NCBI RefSeq assembly: GCF_014646355.1
Contig: NZ_BMNH01000014.1
Location: 124,001 to 188,000 of the forward strand
DNA from: Nonomuraea cavernae
GTDB lineage: Bacteria > Actinomycetota > Actinomycetes > Streptosporangiales > Streptosporangiaceae
Reading direction: 5' to 3'
DNA: 64,000 nt
This document shows, piece after piece, positions 1 through 7,613 of the stretch (positions are counted from its first letter, which is position 1; every line of letters begins with the position of its first letter). The notes below the pieces were generated by a model. That model worked only from the letters and a program-made list of their open reading frames with translations. It made no database searches and was not told the origin of the DNA. Both the position numbers and the translations under genes were made by a program.

Positions 1-294
1 AAACTCGGCCTCGTCCCGAAATTTCCGGATGTAGCCGGTGGTTGGCTGCTCGGCCTGGCCGTACCGCGCGGGGTCGATGTCGCCCCCGCCGGCCAGGATG
101 AGCCCGTCGAGCCGGCCCACCAGCGAGGCGGGCTCACCGGCAGGCGGCAGCAGCACCGGCTGGCCGCCCGCGGCGGTCACCTGCTCCACGTACATGTACG
201 GCAGCAGCGCGACCGGCAGATCCCACACGGTGTAGCGCGCCGGCTCGACATAGGTCGTGATCCCGATGACCGGACGCCGCGTGATCCCTCCCAC
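1..294 (-). CDS. PuuD-like gamma-glutamyl-gamma-aminobutyrate hydrolase (3' end outside window)
   Basis: The N-terminal 98 residues of a class I glutamine amidotransferase-like hydrolase are visible. The sequence opens GGITRRPVIGITTY, then has VTAAGGQPVLLPP and GLILAGGGDIDPARYG, the typical start of the PuuD/peptidase C26 family, which releases GABA or a related acid from its gamma-glutamyl adduct. The catalytic Cys-His-Glu part would lie beyond the window edge. GTG at 292-294 shares one base with the TAG stop of the upstream SDR gene, so translation is probably coupled. Position as the last gene after a GS-like ligase, aldehyde dehydrogenase and SDR supports a role in the gamma-glutamylated polyamine pathway. 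Family assignment is firm; the exact substrate is inferred. Confidence 0.85.
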   Translation of the reverse strand, partial: MGGITRRPVIGITTYVEPARYTVWDLPVALLPYMYVEQVTAAGGQPVLLPPAGEPASLVGRLDGLILAGGGDIDPARYGQAEQPTTGYIRKFRDEAEF

Positions 295-1058
295 TACAGC
301 GGCGTGACGTACGCGCTGGAGATGCCGCCGTCGACCAGGAACTCCGAGCCCGTGATGAACGACGCGTCGTCGCTGGCCAGGAACGCCACCGCCGCCGCGA
401 TCTCGGCCGCCTCGGCGAAGCGGCCGACGGGCACGTGCACCAGGCGGCGCTGCGCCCGCTCCGGGTCCTTGGCGAACAGCTCCCGCAGCAGCGGCGTGTT
501 GACCGGACCGGGGCACAGAGCGTTGACCCGGATGCCCTCGCGGGCGAACTGCACGCCCAGCTCGCGCGACATCGCCAGCACCCCGCCCTTGGAGGCGGTG
601 TAGGAGATCTGCGACGTCGCCGACCCCATGACCGCCACGAACGACGCCGTGTTGATGATCGAGCCCTTGCCCTGCCGGCGCATGTAGGGGATCACGTGCT
701 TGCAGCACAGGTAGACGCTGGTCAGGTTGACCTCCTGCACCCGCCGCCAGGCGTCGATCCCGGTCTCCAGGATCGAGTCGTCGTCGGGCGGCGAGATGCC
801 GGCGTTGTTGAACGCGATGTCCACGGAGCCGTAGGTGTCGAACGCCGTCTGGTACATCCGCGCCACGTCGTCGTCGCTGGTCACGTCCGCTCGTACGAAC
901 AGCCCGCCGACCTCGGTCGCGGCCTTGGCGCCCGCCTCGGCGTCGACGTCGGCGCAGACCACCCTGGCGCCCTCCTCGGCGAACCGGTGGGCGGTGGCCA
1001 GCCCGATGCCGCTGCCCGCGCCGGTGATGACGGCGACGCGGTCCCGCAAACGCTGCAT
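294..1058 (-). CDS. SDR-family NAD(P)-dependent oxidoreductase
   Basis: A 254-residue classical short-chain dehydrogenase. It shows the cofactor glycine motif TGAGSGIG (about residues 12-19), NNAG (84-87), catalytic Ser139, and YTASK with Tyr153 and Lys157. The C-terminal FITGSEFLVDGG is the usual family ending. The Asp after the second beta strand (CADVD) suggests NAD(H) preference. The ATG at 1058 is preferred because GGAG lies about 7 bases upstream; the frame stays open further upstream inside the ALDH gene but with no better start. It lies 50 bp after the ALDH stop and overlaps the PuuD-like start by one base, so it is within the polyamine operon. Its substrate (an aldehyde, alcohol or hydroxy acid intermediate) cannot be read from sequence. 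Confidence 0.93.
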   Translation of the reverse strand: MQRLRDRVAVITGAGSGIGLATAHRFAEEGARVVCADVDAEAGAKAATEVGGLFVRADVTSDDDVARMYQTAFDTYGSVDIAFNNAGISPPDDDSILETGIDAWRRVQEVNLTSVYLCCKHVIPYMRRQGKGSIINTASFVAVMGSATSQISYTASKGGVLAMSRELGVQFAREGIRVNALCPGPVNTPLLRELFAKDPERAQRRLVHVPVGRFAEAAEIAAAVAFLASDDASFITGSEFLVDGGISSAYVTPL

Positions 1059-1060
1059 AG

Positions 1061-1124
1061 AAGTCACTCCGTTGAGGTGGATCGCCCGCTGGTCGAGGCG
1101 GGCCGATGTCAGTCCGTTGAGATG
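1061..1124 (-). repeat. Imperfect direct repeat spanning the ALDH stop and SDR ribosome site
   Basis: A block of about 18 bp around TCCGTTGAG occurs at 1105-1124, covering the ALDH stop codon, and again at 1061-1080, covering the SDR ribosome-binding region. The two are about 44 bp apart and differ at only a few positions. Read on the coding strand both contain CTCAACGGA followed by TGAC. This looks like a tandem duplication of the gene end that created the intergenic spacer. It was found by eye, and the boundaries are approximate. Confidence 0.55.
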
Positions 1125-2452
1125 AAGACGTTCTTGGTCTCGGTGAACGCGGTGAGGGCGTCCGGGCCGAGCTCCCGGCCGAGACCGGACTCCTTGAAGC
1201 CGCCGAACGGTGTCCAGTAGCGCACCGAGGAGTTGGAGTTGACCGACAACGCGCCGGCCTCGACGGCGCGCGCGACGCGCAGCGCCCGCCCGACGTCGCG
1301 GGTCCAGATGGAGCCGCTCAGGCCGTAGCGGGTGTCGTTGGCGATCCGTACGGCCTCCGCCTCGTCGGCGAACGGCACCACCGACACGACCGGGCCGAAG
1401 ATCTCCTCGGTGAAGGCGCGGTCGGTGAGCCGTGAGGTGAGCACGGTCGGCGGGAACCAGTAGCCCTTGCCGGACGGGCACGAGCCCTGCAGGTAGGGCG
1501 TGCCGTCGACGAAGCCACGCACCCGGGCCAGGTGCTCGGCGCTGACCAGCGGCCCCATCTCGGTGCTCTCGTCGAGCGGGTCCCCGACTCTGATGCCGGT
1601 CACGGCCGCGCTGAGCCGCTGGAGGAAGTCGTCGTAGACCTCGGCCTGGACGAGCAGCCGGGACCGGGCACAGCAGTCCTGTCCGGAGTTGTCGAAGACG
1701 GCGTAGGGAGCGGCCTTGGCCGCCTTCTCCAGGTCTGAGTCGGCGAAAACGATGTTCGCCGACTTGCCGCCCAGCTCCAGCGTGACCCGTTTGACCTGGG
1801 CAGCGGCCTTCGCCGCGATCTCCTTGCCCACCTCGGTGGAGCCGGTGAACACGATCTTGGCCACGTCGGGGTGCTCGACCAGGCGGGCTCCCGCCACCTC
1901 CCCTGCTCCAGGCAGGACCTGGAGCACCCCCTCGGGGAGGCCCGCCGCCAAGGCCAGCTCGGCCAGCCTCAGCGCGGTCAGCGGAGTCCATTCGGCGGGC
2001 TTCACGATCACCGTGTTGCCCGCCGCCAGCGCCGGGGCGACGCCCCAGCTCATGATCAGCATGGGGAAGTTCCACGGCACGATCACGCCGACCACGCCCA
2101 GGGGCTCCTGGAACGTGACATCGACGCCGCCGGGCACCGGAATCTGCCTGCCGTGGTTGCGCTCGGGCGCCCCGGCGTAGAAGTGCAGTACGTCACGGAC
2201 GGCGCCGGCCTCCCAGCGGGCGTTGCCGATCGGGTGGCCCGCGTTGGCGACCTCCAGCAGGGCCAGCTCCTCGCGGTGCGCGTCGACCAGGCCGGCGAAC
2301 GCGCGCAGCAGCCGGGCCCGGTCACCGGGCGACACCTCGCGCCAGGTCGCGCAGGCCCGCCGGGCCACCGCCACCGCCCGGTCGACCTCGGCCGCGCCGG
2401 CCATCTCCACCTCGGCGACGACCTCTTCCGTCGCCGGATTGATGATCTTCAT
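1109..2452 (-). CDS. Aldehyde dehydrogenase (probable gamma-glutamyl-aminobutyraldehyde or related polyamine aldehyde)
   Basis: A 447-residue NAD(P)+-dependent aldehyde dehydrogenase, slightly shorter at the N-terminus than the usual 470-500. It shows PWNFP (126-130), the nucleotide-binding FTGSTEVGK (202-210), the general-base region ELGGK (226-230, Glu226) and NSGQDCC with catalytic Cys260 in the NxGQxC pattern. EIFGPV and the C-terminal FGGFKESGLGRE are present. The start lies 7 bp after the stop of the GS-like gene. In the PuuA-PuuB-PuuC-PuuD route this step oxidises the gamma-glutamyl aminoaldehyde made from a gamma-glutamylated diamine. That role is inferred from the neighbours; the enzyme class is certain. 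Confidence 0.93.
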   Translation of the reverse strand: MKIINPATEEVVAEVEMAGAAEVDRAVAVARRACATWREVSPGDRARLLRAFAGLVDAHREELALLEVANAGHPIGNARWEAGAVRDVLHFYAGAPERNHGRQIPVPGGVDVTFQEPLGVVGVIVPWNFPMLIMSWGVAPALAAGNTVIVKPAEWTPLTALRLAELALAAGLPEGVLQVLPGAGEVAGARLVEHPDVAKIVFTGSTEVGKEIAAKAAAQVKRVTLELGGKSANIVFADSDLEKAAKAAPYAVFDNSGQDCCARSRLLVQAEVYDDFLQRLSAAVTGIRVGDPLDESTEMGPLVSAEHLARVRGFVDGTPYLQGSCPSGKGYWFPPTVLTSRLTDRAFTEEIFGPVVSVVPFADEAEAVRIANDTRYGLSGSIWTRDVGRALRVARAVEAGALSVNSNSSVRYWTPFGGFKESGLGRELGPDALTAFTETKNVFISTD

Positions 2453-2459
2453 GCCCCCG

Positions 2460-3830
2460 TCACATTCTCTCGAATCCGCGGAACAGCTCCCAGTCGGTCA
2501 CCGCCGCGTCGTACGCGGCCAGCTCCACCCGGGCGTTGTTCGCATAGTGCTCCACCACATCTTCGCCGAACGTCTCGCGGGCCAGCTTCGACCCCTCCCA
2601 CAAGGCCAGCGCGTCGCGCAGCGTCGTCGGCACCGTCTCGGCTCCCGAGGCGTAGGCGTTGCCCTCGAAGGCGTCCTCCAGCGCGAGCCGCTCGTCGATG
2701 CCGCGCAGCCCGGCCGCGACGAGCGCCGCGACCGCGAGGTACGGGTTGACGTCGCCGCCGGGCACCCGGTTCTCCACCCGTAGCGACGGCCCGTGGCCCA
2801 CCAGGCGAAGCGCGCAGGTGCGGTTGTCCACGCCCCATTTGACCGCGGTCGGGGCGAAACTGCCGGGCACGAAACGCTTGTAGGAGTTGATGTTCGGCGC
2901 GTACAGGAGAGTGAGCTCGCGCAGACAGGCCAGCTGGCCGGCGATGAACCGGGCGCCCAGCTCGGACAGCCCGTGCGGGCCCGGGCCCGCCATGACCGGC
3001 TCGCCGTCCTCGGCGCGCAGTGAGATGTGGATGTGGCAGGAGTTGCCCTCGCGCTGGTCGGGCTTGGCCATGAAGGTGATCGACCTGCCCTCCTGGGCGG
3101 CGATCTCCTTGGCGCCGTTCTTGTAGATCGAGTGGTTGTCGCAGGTGCGCAGCGCCTCGTCGAAGCGGAAGGCGATCTCGTGCTGGCCCAGGTTGCACTC
3201 GCCCTTGGCCGACTCGACGTACAGGCCCGCGCCCTCCATGCCGAGCCTGATCCGGCGCAGCAGCGGCTCGACGCGGGAGGTGCCGAGCAGGGAGTAGTCG
3301 ACGTTGTAGAGGTTGGCCGGGGTCAGATCGCGGTAGCCGCGCCGCCAGGCGTCCTCGTAGCTGTCGTCGTAGACGACGAACTCCAGCTCGGTGCCGACGT
3401 AGGCGGCCATCCCCCGGTCGGCCAGCCGGGCGAGCTGCCCGCGCAGGATCTGGCGCGGCGAGGCGGACACGTCCTCGCCGCTCTCCCAGGCCAGGTCGGC
3501 CATCAGCAGGGCGGTGCCCTCCAGCCACGGCACGCGGCGCAGCGTCGACAGGTCGGGCCTCATCACGAAGTCGCCGTAGCCGCGCTCCCAGGACGACATC
3601 GCGTAGCCGGCGACCGTGTTCATGTCGACGTCCACGGCGAGCAGGTAGTTGCACCCCTCCGCGCCGTGGTGCAGCACCTCCTCCAGGAAGTAGCGCGCGG
3701 ACAGGCGCTTGCCCTGCAGCCTGCCCTGCATGTCGGCGAGCGCGAGCAGAACGGTGTCGATCCGCCCGGCCGTGACCTCGTCGCGCAGCTCGTCGACGGT
3801 GAGGAATCCGGGACTGACTCGTTCGCTCAC
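2460..3830 (-). CDS. Glutamine synthetase-family protein, probable gamma-glutamylpolyamine synthetase
   Basis: A 456-residue GS-fold ligase. The beta-grasp N-terminal part has ADMQGRLQGKR; the catalytic part has GTELEFVVY with the metal-binding glutamates, GEC-NLGQHEIAFR, HIHISL (the HxH ATP-site segment), and NSYKRF-VPG-FAP followed by R-rich substrate/ATP residues near ENRVPGGDVNPYLA. It lacks the adenylylation-loop Tyr context of true GlnA. Such actinobacterial paralogs (GlnA3/GlnA4 type in Streptomyces, PuuA in E. coli) ligate glutamate to polyamines or monoamines. It heads an operon with ALDH, SDR and a PuuD-like hydrolase, which strongly supports an amine substrate over ammonium. No GMC or PuuB-type amine oxidase is in this operon. 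Confidence 0.88.
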   Translation of the reverse strand: MSERVSPGFLTVDELRDEVTAGRIDTVLLALADMQGRLQGKRLSARYFLEEVLHHGAEGCNYLLAVDVDMNTVAGYAMSSWERGYGDFVMRPDLSTLRRVPWLEGTALLMADLAWESGEDVSASPRQILRGQLARLADRGMAAYVGTELEFVVYDDSYEDAWRRGYRDLTPANLYNVDYSLLGTSRVEPLLRRIRLGMEGAGLYVESAKGECNLGQHEIAFRFDEALRTCDNHSIYKNGAKEIAAQEGRSITFMAKPDQREGNSCHIHISLRAEDGEPVMAGPGPHGLSELGARFIAGQLACLRELTLLYAPNINSYKRFVPGSFAPTAVKWGVDNRTCALRLVGHGPSLRVENRVPGGDVNPYLAVAALVAAGLRGIDERLALEDAFEGNAYASGAETVPTTLRDALALWEGSKLARETFGEDVVEHYANNARVELAAYDAAVTDWELFRGFERM

Positions 3831-3880
3831 GTATCGTGGCTCCGATCCGGTCTAAGGCGCTTTCCCGTTGATTGGGCTAG

Positions 3881-3890
3881 TGTCAGACCA
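3881..3890. promoter_or_regulatory. Possible FadR/GntR-type operator
   Basis: TGTCAGACCA, with GTC-A-GAC symmetry, lies in the divergent promoter region between the GS-like gene (start 3830) and the FadR-type gene. It resembles the short GT-N-AC palindromes bound by FadR-subfamily regulators. Assignment rests on position and symmetry only. Confidence 0.35.
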
Positions 3891-3933
3891 TTGATGTGCA
3901 TCGTGGGATCGCTTGTCAAGACCTGAGGACACC

Positions 3934-4659
3934 TTGGACGATTCGGCGCGTTTGATGACAGTGTTGCGCCCGGTCAGGGCGGGCAACGCCTTCGAGGAGA
4001 CCGTGGAACGCCTCCTCCAGGCGATCAAACTGGGCGTGGTCGGGCCGGGCGAGAAACTGCCCCCGGAGCGCGAGCTCGCCGTCCAGCTCGGCATCAGCCG
4101 CGTCACCCTGCGCGAGGCCATCCGCGCCCTCCAGGAGGCCGACTACCTCGACGTACGGCGAGGCCGCTACGGCGGCGCGTTCGTCACCTATGTCCCGCCC
4201 CGGCCCGACACCGGTGACCTGCGCCGGGTCGTCGCCGACATGGGCACGGACGACCTGGCCGACGCGCTGACCTTCCGGATGGCCGTGGAGTGCGGCGCCG
4301 CCGCGGTGCTCGCCGCGGGCCCGCTCACCGGCGACCAGCGCGACCTGCTGTGCCGCCGGCTCGCGGACGTCAACGAGGCCGGCGTCGAGGACTACCGGCG
4401 GCTCGACACCGCCTTCCACCTGTCCGTCGCCGAGCTCACGGGCTCGTCGCTGCTGGCCACCGCCTGCGCCGACGCCCGCCTGCGGGTCAGCGACCTGCTC
4501 AACGCCATCCCGATGCTCCAGGTGAACCTCGACCACTCCGCCACCCAGCACGAGGCCATCGTGGCCGCCATCCTCGCGGGCGACTCCGAGGCCGCCCGCC
4601 GCGCGGTGTCCGAGCATCTGGAGGGAACCGCCGCCCTCCTGCGCGGGTTCCTGTCCTGA
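3934..4659 (+). CDS. FadR-subfamily GntR transcriptional regulator
   Basis: About 241 residues. The N-terminal winged helix has the GntR signature GPGEKLPPERELAVQLGISRVTLREAIRALQEADYLDVRRGRYGGAFV. The C-terminal all-helical FCD domain includes RMAVECGAAAVLA, the His-containing TAFHLSVAELTG and QHEAIVAAILAGDSEAARRAVSEHL. The Asp/His pattern suggests a metal- or carboxylate-binding effector pocket. TTG at 3934 is chosen because GAGGA ends 4 bases before it; TTG 3913 upstream and ATG 3955 are alternatives. It is transcribed divergently from the polyamine operon and is the likely local regulator (inference). Its stop codon lies inside the first copy of a 15-bp tandem repeat. Confidence 0.9.
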   Translation: MDDSARLMTVLRPVRAGNAFEETVERLLQAIKLGVVGPGEKLPPERELAVQLGISRVTLREAIRALQEADYLDVRRGRYGGAFVTYVPPRPDTGDLRRVVADMGTDDLADALTFRMAVECGAAAVLAAGPLTGDQRDLLCRRLADVNEAGVEDYRRLDTAFHLSVAELTGSSLLATACADARLRVSDLLNAIPMLQVNLDHSATQHEAIVAAILAGDSEAARRAVSEHLEGTAALLRGFLS

Positions 4660-4722
4660 CTAGACGGCTTCTGACCGGACGGCTTCTGACCGGACGGCTT
4701 CTGACTGGACGGCTTCTGACCG
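4656..4722 (+). repeat. 15-bp tandem repeat starting at the FadR-type gene stop codon
   Basis: The unit CTGACCGGACGGCTT starts at 4656, 4671, 4686 and 4701, with a partial fifth unit from 4716. Copies 2 and 3 are identical, copy 1 has CTGACTAGACGGCTT and copy 4 has one change. The TGA in the first CTGAC is the stop of the upstream regulator gene, so the array grew out of a gene end. It ends about 65 bp before the next gene. Confidence 0.9.
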
Positions 4723-4788
4723 CGGCGTGAAGATCCGCCCTCAGGTGCGAGGCGGGGCGGCCGACCTCGTAGCATCGAGAGCAAGGTC

Positions 4789-5544
4789 ATGGGGGATTGG
4801 TTCCAGCACAGCATCATTTCGACAGGACGGCTGCCGCTGTTCTGTTTCTTCGTCGCGCTGATCGTCGCCTTCATCGCCACCCGCGTCAACGTCCGGCTGA
4901 TCCGGGCCAAGGTCGGCTGGTTCCGCGACGTCAGCGTCGGCGAGATGCACATCCACCATGTGGTGTTCGGCGTCGTGCTCATGCTGGGCGGCGGCGTCGC
5001 CGGGCTCGTCCTCTCGTCCGCCTCACAGGCCGGCTACGCCATCGCGGCGTCGGTGTTCGGCGTCGGGGCGGCGCTCGTGCTCGACGAGTTCGCGCTGATC
5101 CTGCACCTGCACGACGTCTACTGGGAGGAGGACGGCCGCGCCTCCGTCGACGCGGTGTTCATCGCGGTCGCCGTCACCGGGTTGCTGCTCATCGGCCTCC
5201 GGCCGCTCATCTGGGACTACGGCTCCTGGCTCAACCCCGCGGTGCTGATCGTGGCCAACCTGCTGCTGGCCGTCGTCACGCTGCTCAAGGGCAAGATCTG
5301 GACGGGGATGGTCGGGCTGTTCCTGCCGGTCCTGCTGATCGTCGGAGCGGTACGCCTGGCGCGGCCCGGGTCGCCGTGGGCCTACTGGTTCTTCGCGAAG
5401 GGCTCACCGCGCAAGATGGCGACGGCCGTGCACCGGGAGGAGCGGTGGCGGCGACCGGCCATCAGGGCGAAGATCGCTTTCCAGGAGTTCCTCTCGGGGC
5501 GCCATGATCTGCCGTCCAGCAGGCGGCGAGATCGGCATACTTAG
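4789..5544 (+). CDS. Conserved polytopic membrane protein
   Basis: A 251-residue integral membrane protein with about six or seven predicted hydrophobic segments: LFCFFVALIVAFIA near residues 17-30, VVFGVVLMLGGGVAGLVL, YAIAASVFGVGAALVLDEFALIL, VFIAVAVTGLLLIGL, LIVANLLLAVVTLL and MVGLFLPVLLIVGAV. The loops hold a cluster of ionisable residues, GEMHIHHVVFG, then LDEFALILHLHDVYWEEDGR, where His, Asp and Glu could bind a metal or proton. The C-terminal 50 residues are basic and probably cytoplasmic. An AAGG ribosome site precedes the ATG. I recognise it as a recurrent actinobacterial hypothetical membrane protein but know no tested function. It ends 3 bp before the next gene. Confidence 0.8.
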   Translation: MGDWFQHSIISTGRLPLFCFFVALIVAFIATRVNVRLIRAKVGWFRDVSVGEMHIHHVVFGVVLMLGGGVAGLVLSSASQAGYAIAASVFGVGAALVLDEFALILHLHDVYWEEDGRASVDAVFIAVAVTGLLLIGLRPLIWDYGSWLNPAVLIVANLLLAVVTLLKGKIWTGMVGLFLPVLLIVGAVRLARPGSPWAYWFFAKGSPRKMATAVHREERWRRPAIRAKIAFQEFLSGRHDLPSSRRRDRHT

Positions 5545-5547
5545 GAC

Positions 5548-5943
5548 ATGTCGCTTCCTTTGCGAGGGGACGGGAGCGAGCAGTCGCTGCCCGAGCCGAT
5601 CGGCCTCGACGAGGCGGTGGGCCTCAGGATGCGCGCCCTGCACGAGAGGGGCCTCGCCCAGGACTTCATCGACGTCGCCGCCGTGGCCCACCACTATTCC
5701 TTCCGCGACCTCGAACGTCTGGCCCGCTCGCACAACGAGCTGTTCTCCCCGCGGGAGCTCGTCATGCGACTGGAGTTCGTCGACTCCATCGCCGACGAGG
5801 AGTTCGAGGCGTACGGGCTGGACGAGGACCGCATCCGGGAGGTCCGGAGTTTCGCCGCCGCGTGGGCCGAGGACATCAAGCTGCGGCGGGCCGAGGAGGG
5901 CGACATCGACTACGACGATCCCGACCTGCCCGACATCGACTGA
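5548..5943 (+). CDS. Small protein resembling the C-terminal half of AbiEii-type nucleotidyltransferases
   Basis: A 131-residue acidic protein. The core VGLRMRALHERGLAQDFIDVAAVAHHYSFRDLERLA closely follows the helical segment after the nucleotidyltransferase core in AbiEii/DUF1814-like proteins (typically a K or R, an ALxxR, then RDFIDVxA). The GSxxR and DxD catalytic motifs of the N-terminal domain are absent, and the ORF begins with an unrelated leader of about 20 residues. It is either a truncated remnant or a stand-alone domain. The C-terminus is strongly acidic (DIDYDDPDLPDID). ATG 5548 is 3 bp after the membrane-protein stop, with AGGA close upstream. The similarity is judged by eye. 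Confidence 0.6.
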   Translation: MSLPLRGDGSEQSLPEPIGLDEAVGLRMRALHERGLAQDFIDVAAVAHHYSFRDLERLARSHNELFSPRELVMRLEFVDSIADEEFEAYGLDEDRIREVRSFAAAWAEDIKLRRAEEGDIDYDDPDLPDID

Positions 5944-5976
5944 AGCTCATCGTGCCTCTTCGGCTGGCGGGCACGG

Positions 5977-7566
5977 TCAGAGGGAGGCCACGGAGCGGAG
6001 GGCGAGGCCGGCGCCCAGAAGGATCACCATTGCGGCCGTGCCCAGGGGGGCGAGCCCCGACAGGCGCATCGCCAGGCCGCGCCCGGCCGCGGCCCCGCGT
6101 TCCAGCCGGTCGACCAGTTTGACCAGCAGCAGGCCCGTGACGGTGAGCGTCGCCGCCATGCCGACGCCGTACGCGGTGACGAGTGCGACCCCGAACCAGG
6201 TACGGCCCAGTGCGATCGCCCCCAGCAGCACGATCAGCGCCGACGGGCTGGGCACCAGCCCGCCCGCGACCCCGAGCCCGACCAGCCCACCTCGCCCACG
6301 CTCGTGCCTGTCACCAACCCCGAAGACATGCCCGTGCCCATGCCCGTGCCCATGTCCGTGGCCGTGGCCGTGGCCGTGCCCATGTCCGTGTCCGTGCCCA
6401 TGTCCGTGGCCGTGTCCGTGGGCGGGGGTGCCGTTGCGGGCGGACTTGAGGAGGCGGAGGCCGATGACGGCGATCAGCAGGCCGCTCGCCACCCCCAGCC
6501 AGGCCAGCACCGACTCGCCGGCCAGCGCCGTGAACGCGCTGAGCAGCAACCCCACCACCAGCACCCCGGCCGTGTGGGTGGCCGTCACCGTGGCGCCCAC
6601 CACGACCGCGTCACGAGGCCGGCCCCGCCGCCCGGCCAGGTAGGCGGCCATGATGGTCTTGCCGTGCCCGGGGATCAGCGCGTGGCCGGCGCCGAGCACC
6701 ACCGCGAGGCCCAGGGCCAGCAGTCCGAGCGGCGCGGTGAGCCGGTCGGAGCCGATCAGCGCGGTGAACGTCCGGTCCAGGGCCGCCAGGGCGTCGCCGA
6801 TCGGGCCGCCCACCGAGATCTCGCCACTGATCCCCCCGCTGGTGCCGCCGCCGGGCGCGTCCGGAGCGTCCGAGCCACTCGGGTCACCCTGGGACGAACC
6901 GGGGGACGAACCGGGGGAGGCGACGGTCAGCGTGGCGGCCCGCTGGTCGAGCGGGTCGGCCAGCAGGTCGTCGGGATAGCGGCGCAGCTCGTCGCTCACG
7001 CTGGCCGAGGGCACCGACGAGCGCGCCAGCCGGACGCCGTCGCCGACGGCGGTGATCTCCCGCCAGCCGATCCGGTCCTGTTCGAAGGCGTCGGCGAACT
7101 CCACGGTCCCGGCCGGCCGGACATCGGCGATGAGCTCGCAGGTCAACCGGCTGGTCTCCAGGCCACCCTGGCCGGGCGCGTAGACGTGGGCCGAGCGGGC
7201 CACCCGCCATGGCGCCGCCGTGCCGTCGACCGTGAGGCGCTGGGCGGCGGCCAGCGCGGCGCACCTGCGGGCCGCGTACGAGCCGTCCACCTCGGGCTTG
7301 GCCTGCAGCGTCGGCAGCTCCGCCGCGTCCACCACGGCGGTGTTCCGCACCTCGGTGGCACGCAGGCGCAGCCCGTTGTAGTGGTTGACGGTGAAGTTGC
7401 CCAGCGGATGGGCCAGGCGCCCGCCCTCGGTGGCCCCGACGCCGGTCTCCCGCAGCGTGGCGGATCCGGAGTCCGCCCGCGCCGCCGCGACGAACACGAC
7501 CGCCGCCGACAGCGACAGCACCAGACCCGCGAGGACGGCGAGCAGGCCCAGCCGGATCAGTCTCAT
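5977..7566 (-). CDS. NicO/RcnA-type nickel-cobalt transporter with His-Gly-rich loop
   Basis: 529 residues. A signal-like first segment (about 10-30) leads into an extracytoplasmic domain of about 200 residues that keeps HPLGNFTVNHYNGLRL, characteristic of actinobacterial NicO fusions. The membrane domain starts near residue 260 with ALGLAVVLGAGHALIPGHGKTIMAAYLAG, the HxxxPGHGK family motif, then VTATHTAGV, further segments and GGLVPSPSALIVLL. Between them is a His-Gly repeat of about 15 units, a probable metal-buffering loop. ATG 7566 follows AAGG. It is last in a three-gene set with a TPR protein and a DUF4331 protein. Efflux versus uptake, and Ni2+ versus Co2+, cannot be told from sequence. 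Confidence 0.88.
   Translation of the reverse strand: MRLIRLGLLAVLAGLVLSLSAAVVFVAAARADSGSATLRETGVGATEGGRLAHPLGNFTVNHYNGLRLRATEVRNTAVVDAAELPTLQAKPEVDGSYAARRCAALAAAQRLTVDGTAAPWRVARSAHVYAPGQGGLETSRLTCELIADVRPAGTVEFADAFEQDRIGWREITAVGDGVRLARSSVPSASVSDELRRYPDDLLADPLDQRAATLTVASPGSSPGSSQGDPSGSDAPDAPGGGTSGGISGEISVGGPIGDALAALDRTFTALIGSDRLTAPLGLLALGLAVVLGAGHALIPGHGKTIMAAYLAGRRGRPRDAVVVGATVTATHTAGVLVVGLLLSAFTALAGESVLAWLGVASGLLIAVIGLRLLKSARNGTPAHGHGHGHGHGHGHGHGHGHGHGHGHGHGHGHVFGVGDRHERGRGGLVGLGVAGGLVPSPSALIVLLGAIALGRTWFGVALVTAYGVGMAATLTVTGLLLVKLVDRLERGAAAGRGLAMRLSGLAPLGTAAMVILLGAGLALRSVASL
6328..6420 (-). repeat. Hexanucleotide-type repeat encoding (His-Gly)n
   Basis: About 93 bp of CAYGGVCAYGGS units read on the coding strand give about 15 consecutive His-Gly pairs inside the NicO transporter. 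Third-position variation between units suggests selection on the protein and not a recent slippage expansion, although slippage could still change copy number. Confidence 0.9.
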
Positions 7567-7613
7567 CGGATCGCCTTCGCTGGAGATTTCGGGCCGCGGC
7601 CCTGGGAGGGAAG

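Noticed and set aside
6328..6420. Possible CRISPR-like short repeats
   Set aside because: They are an in-frame His-Gly coding repeat with no spacers.
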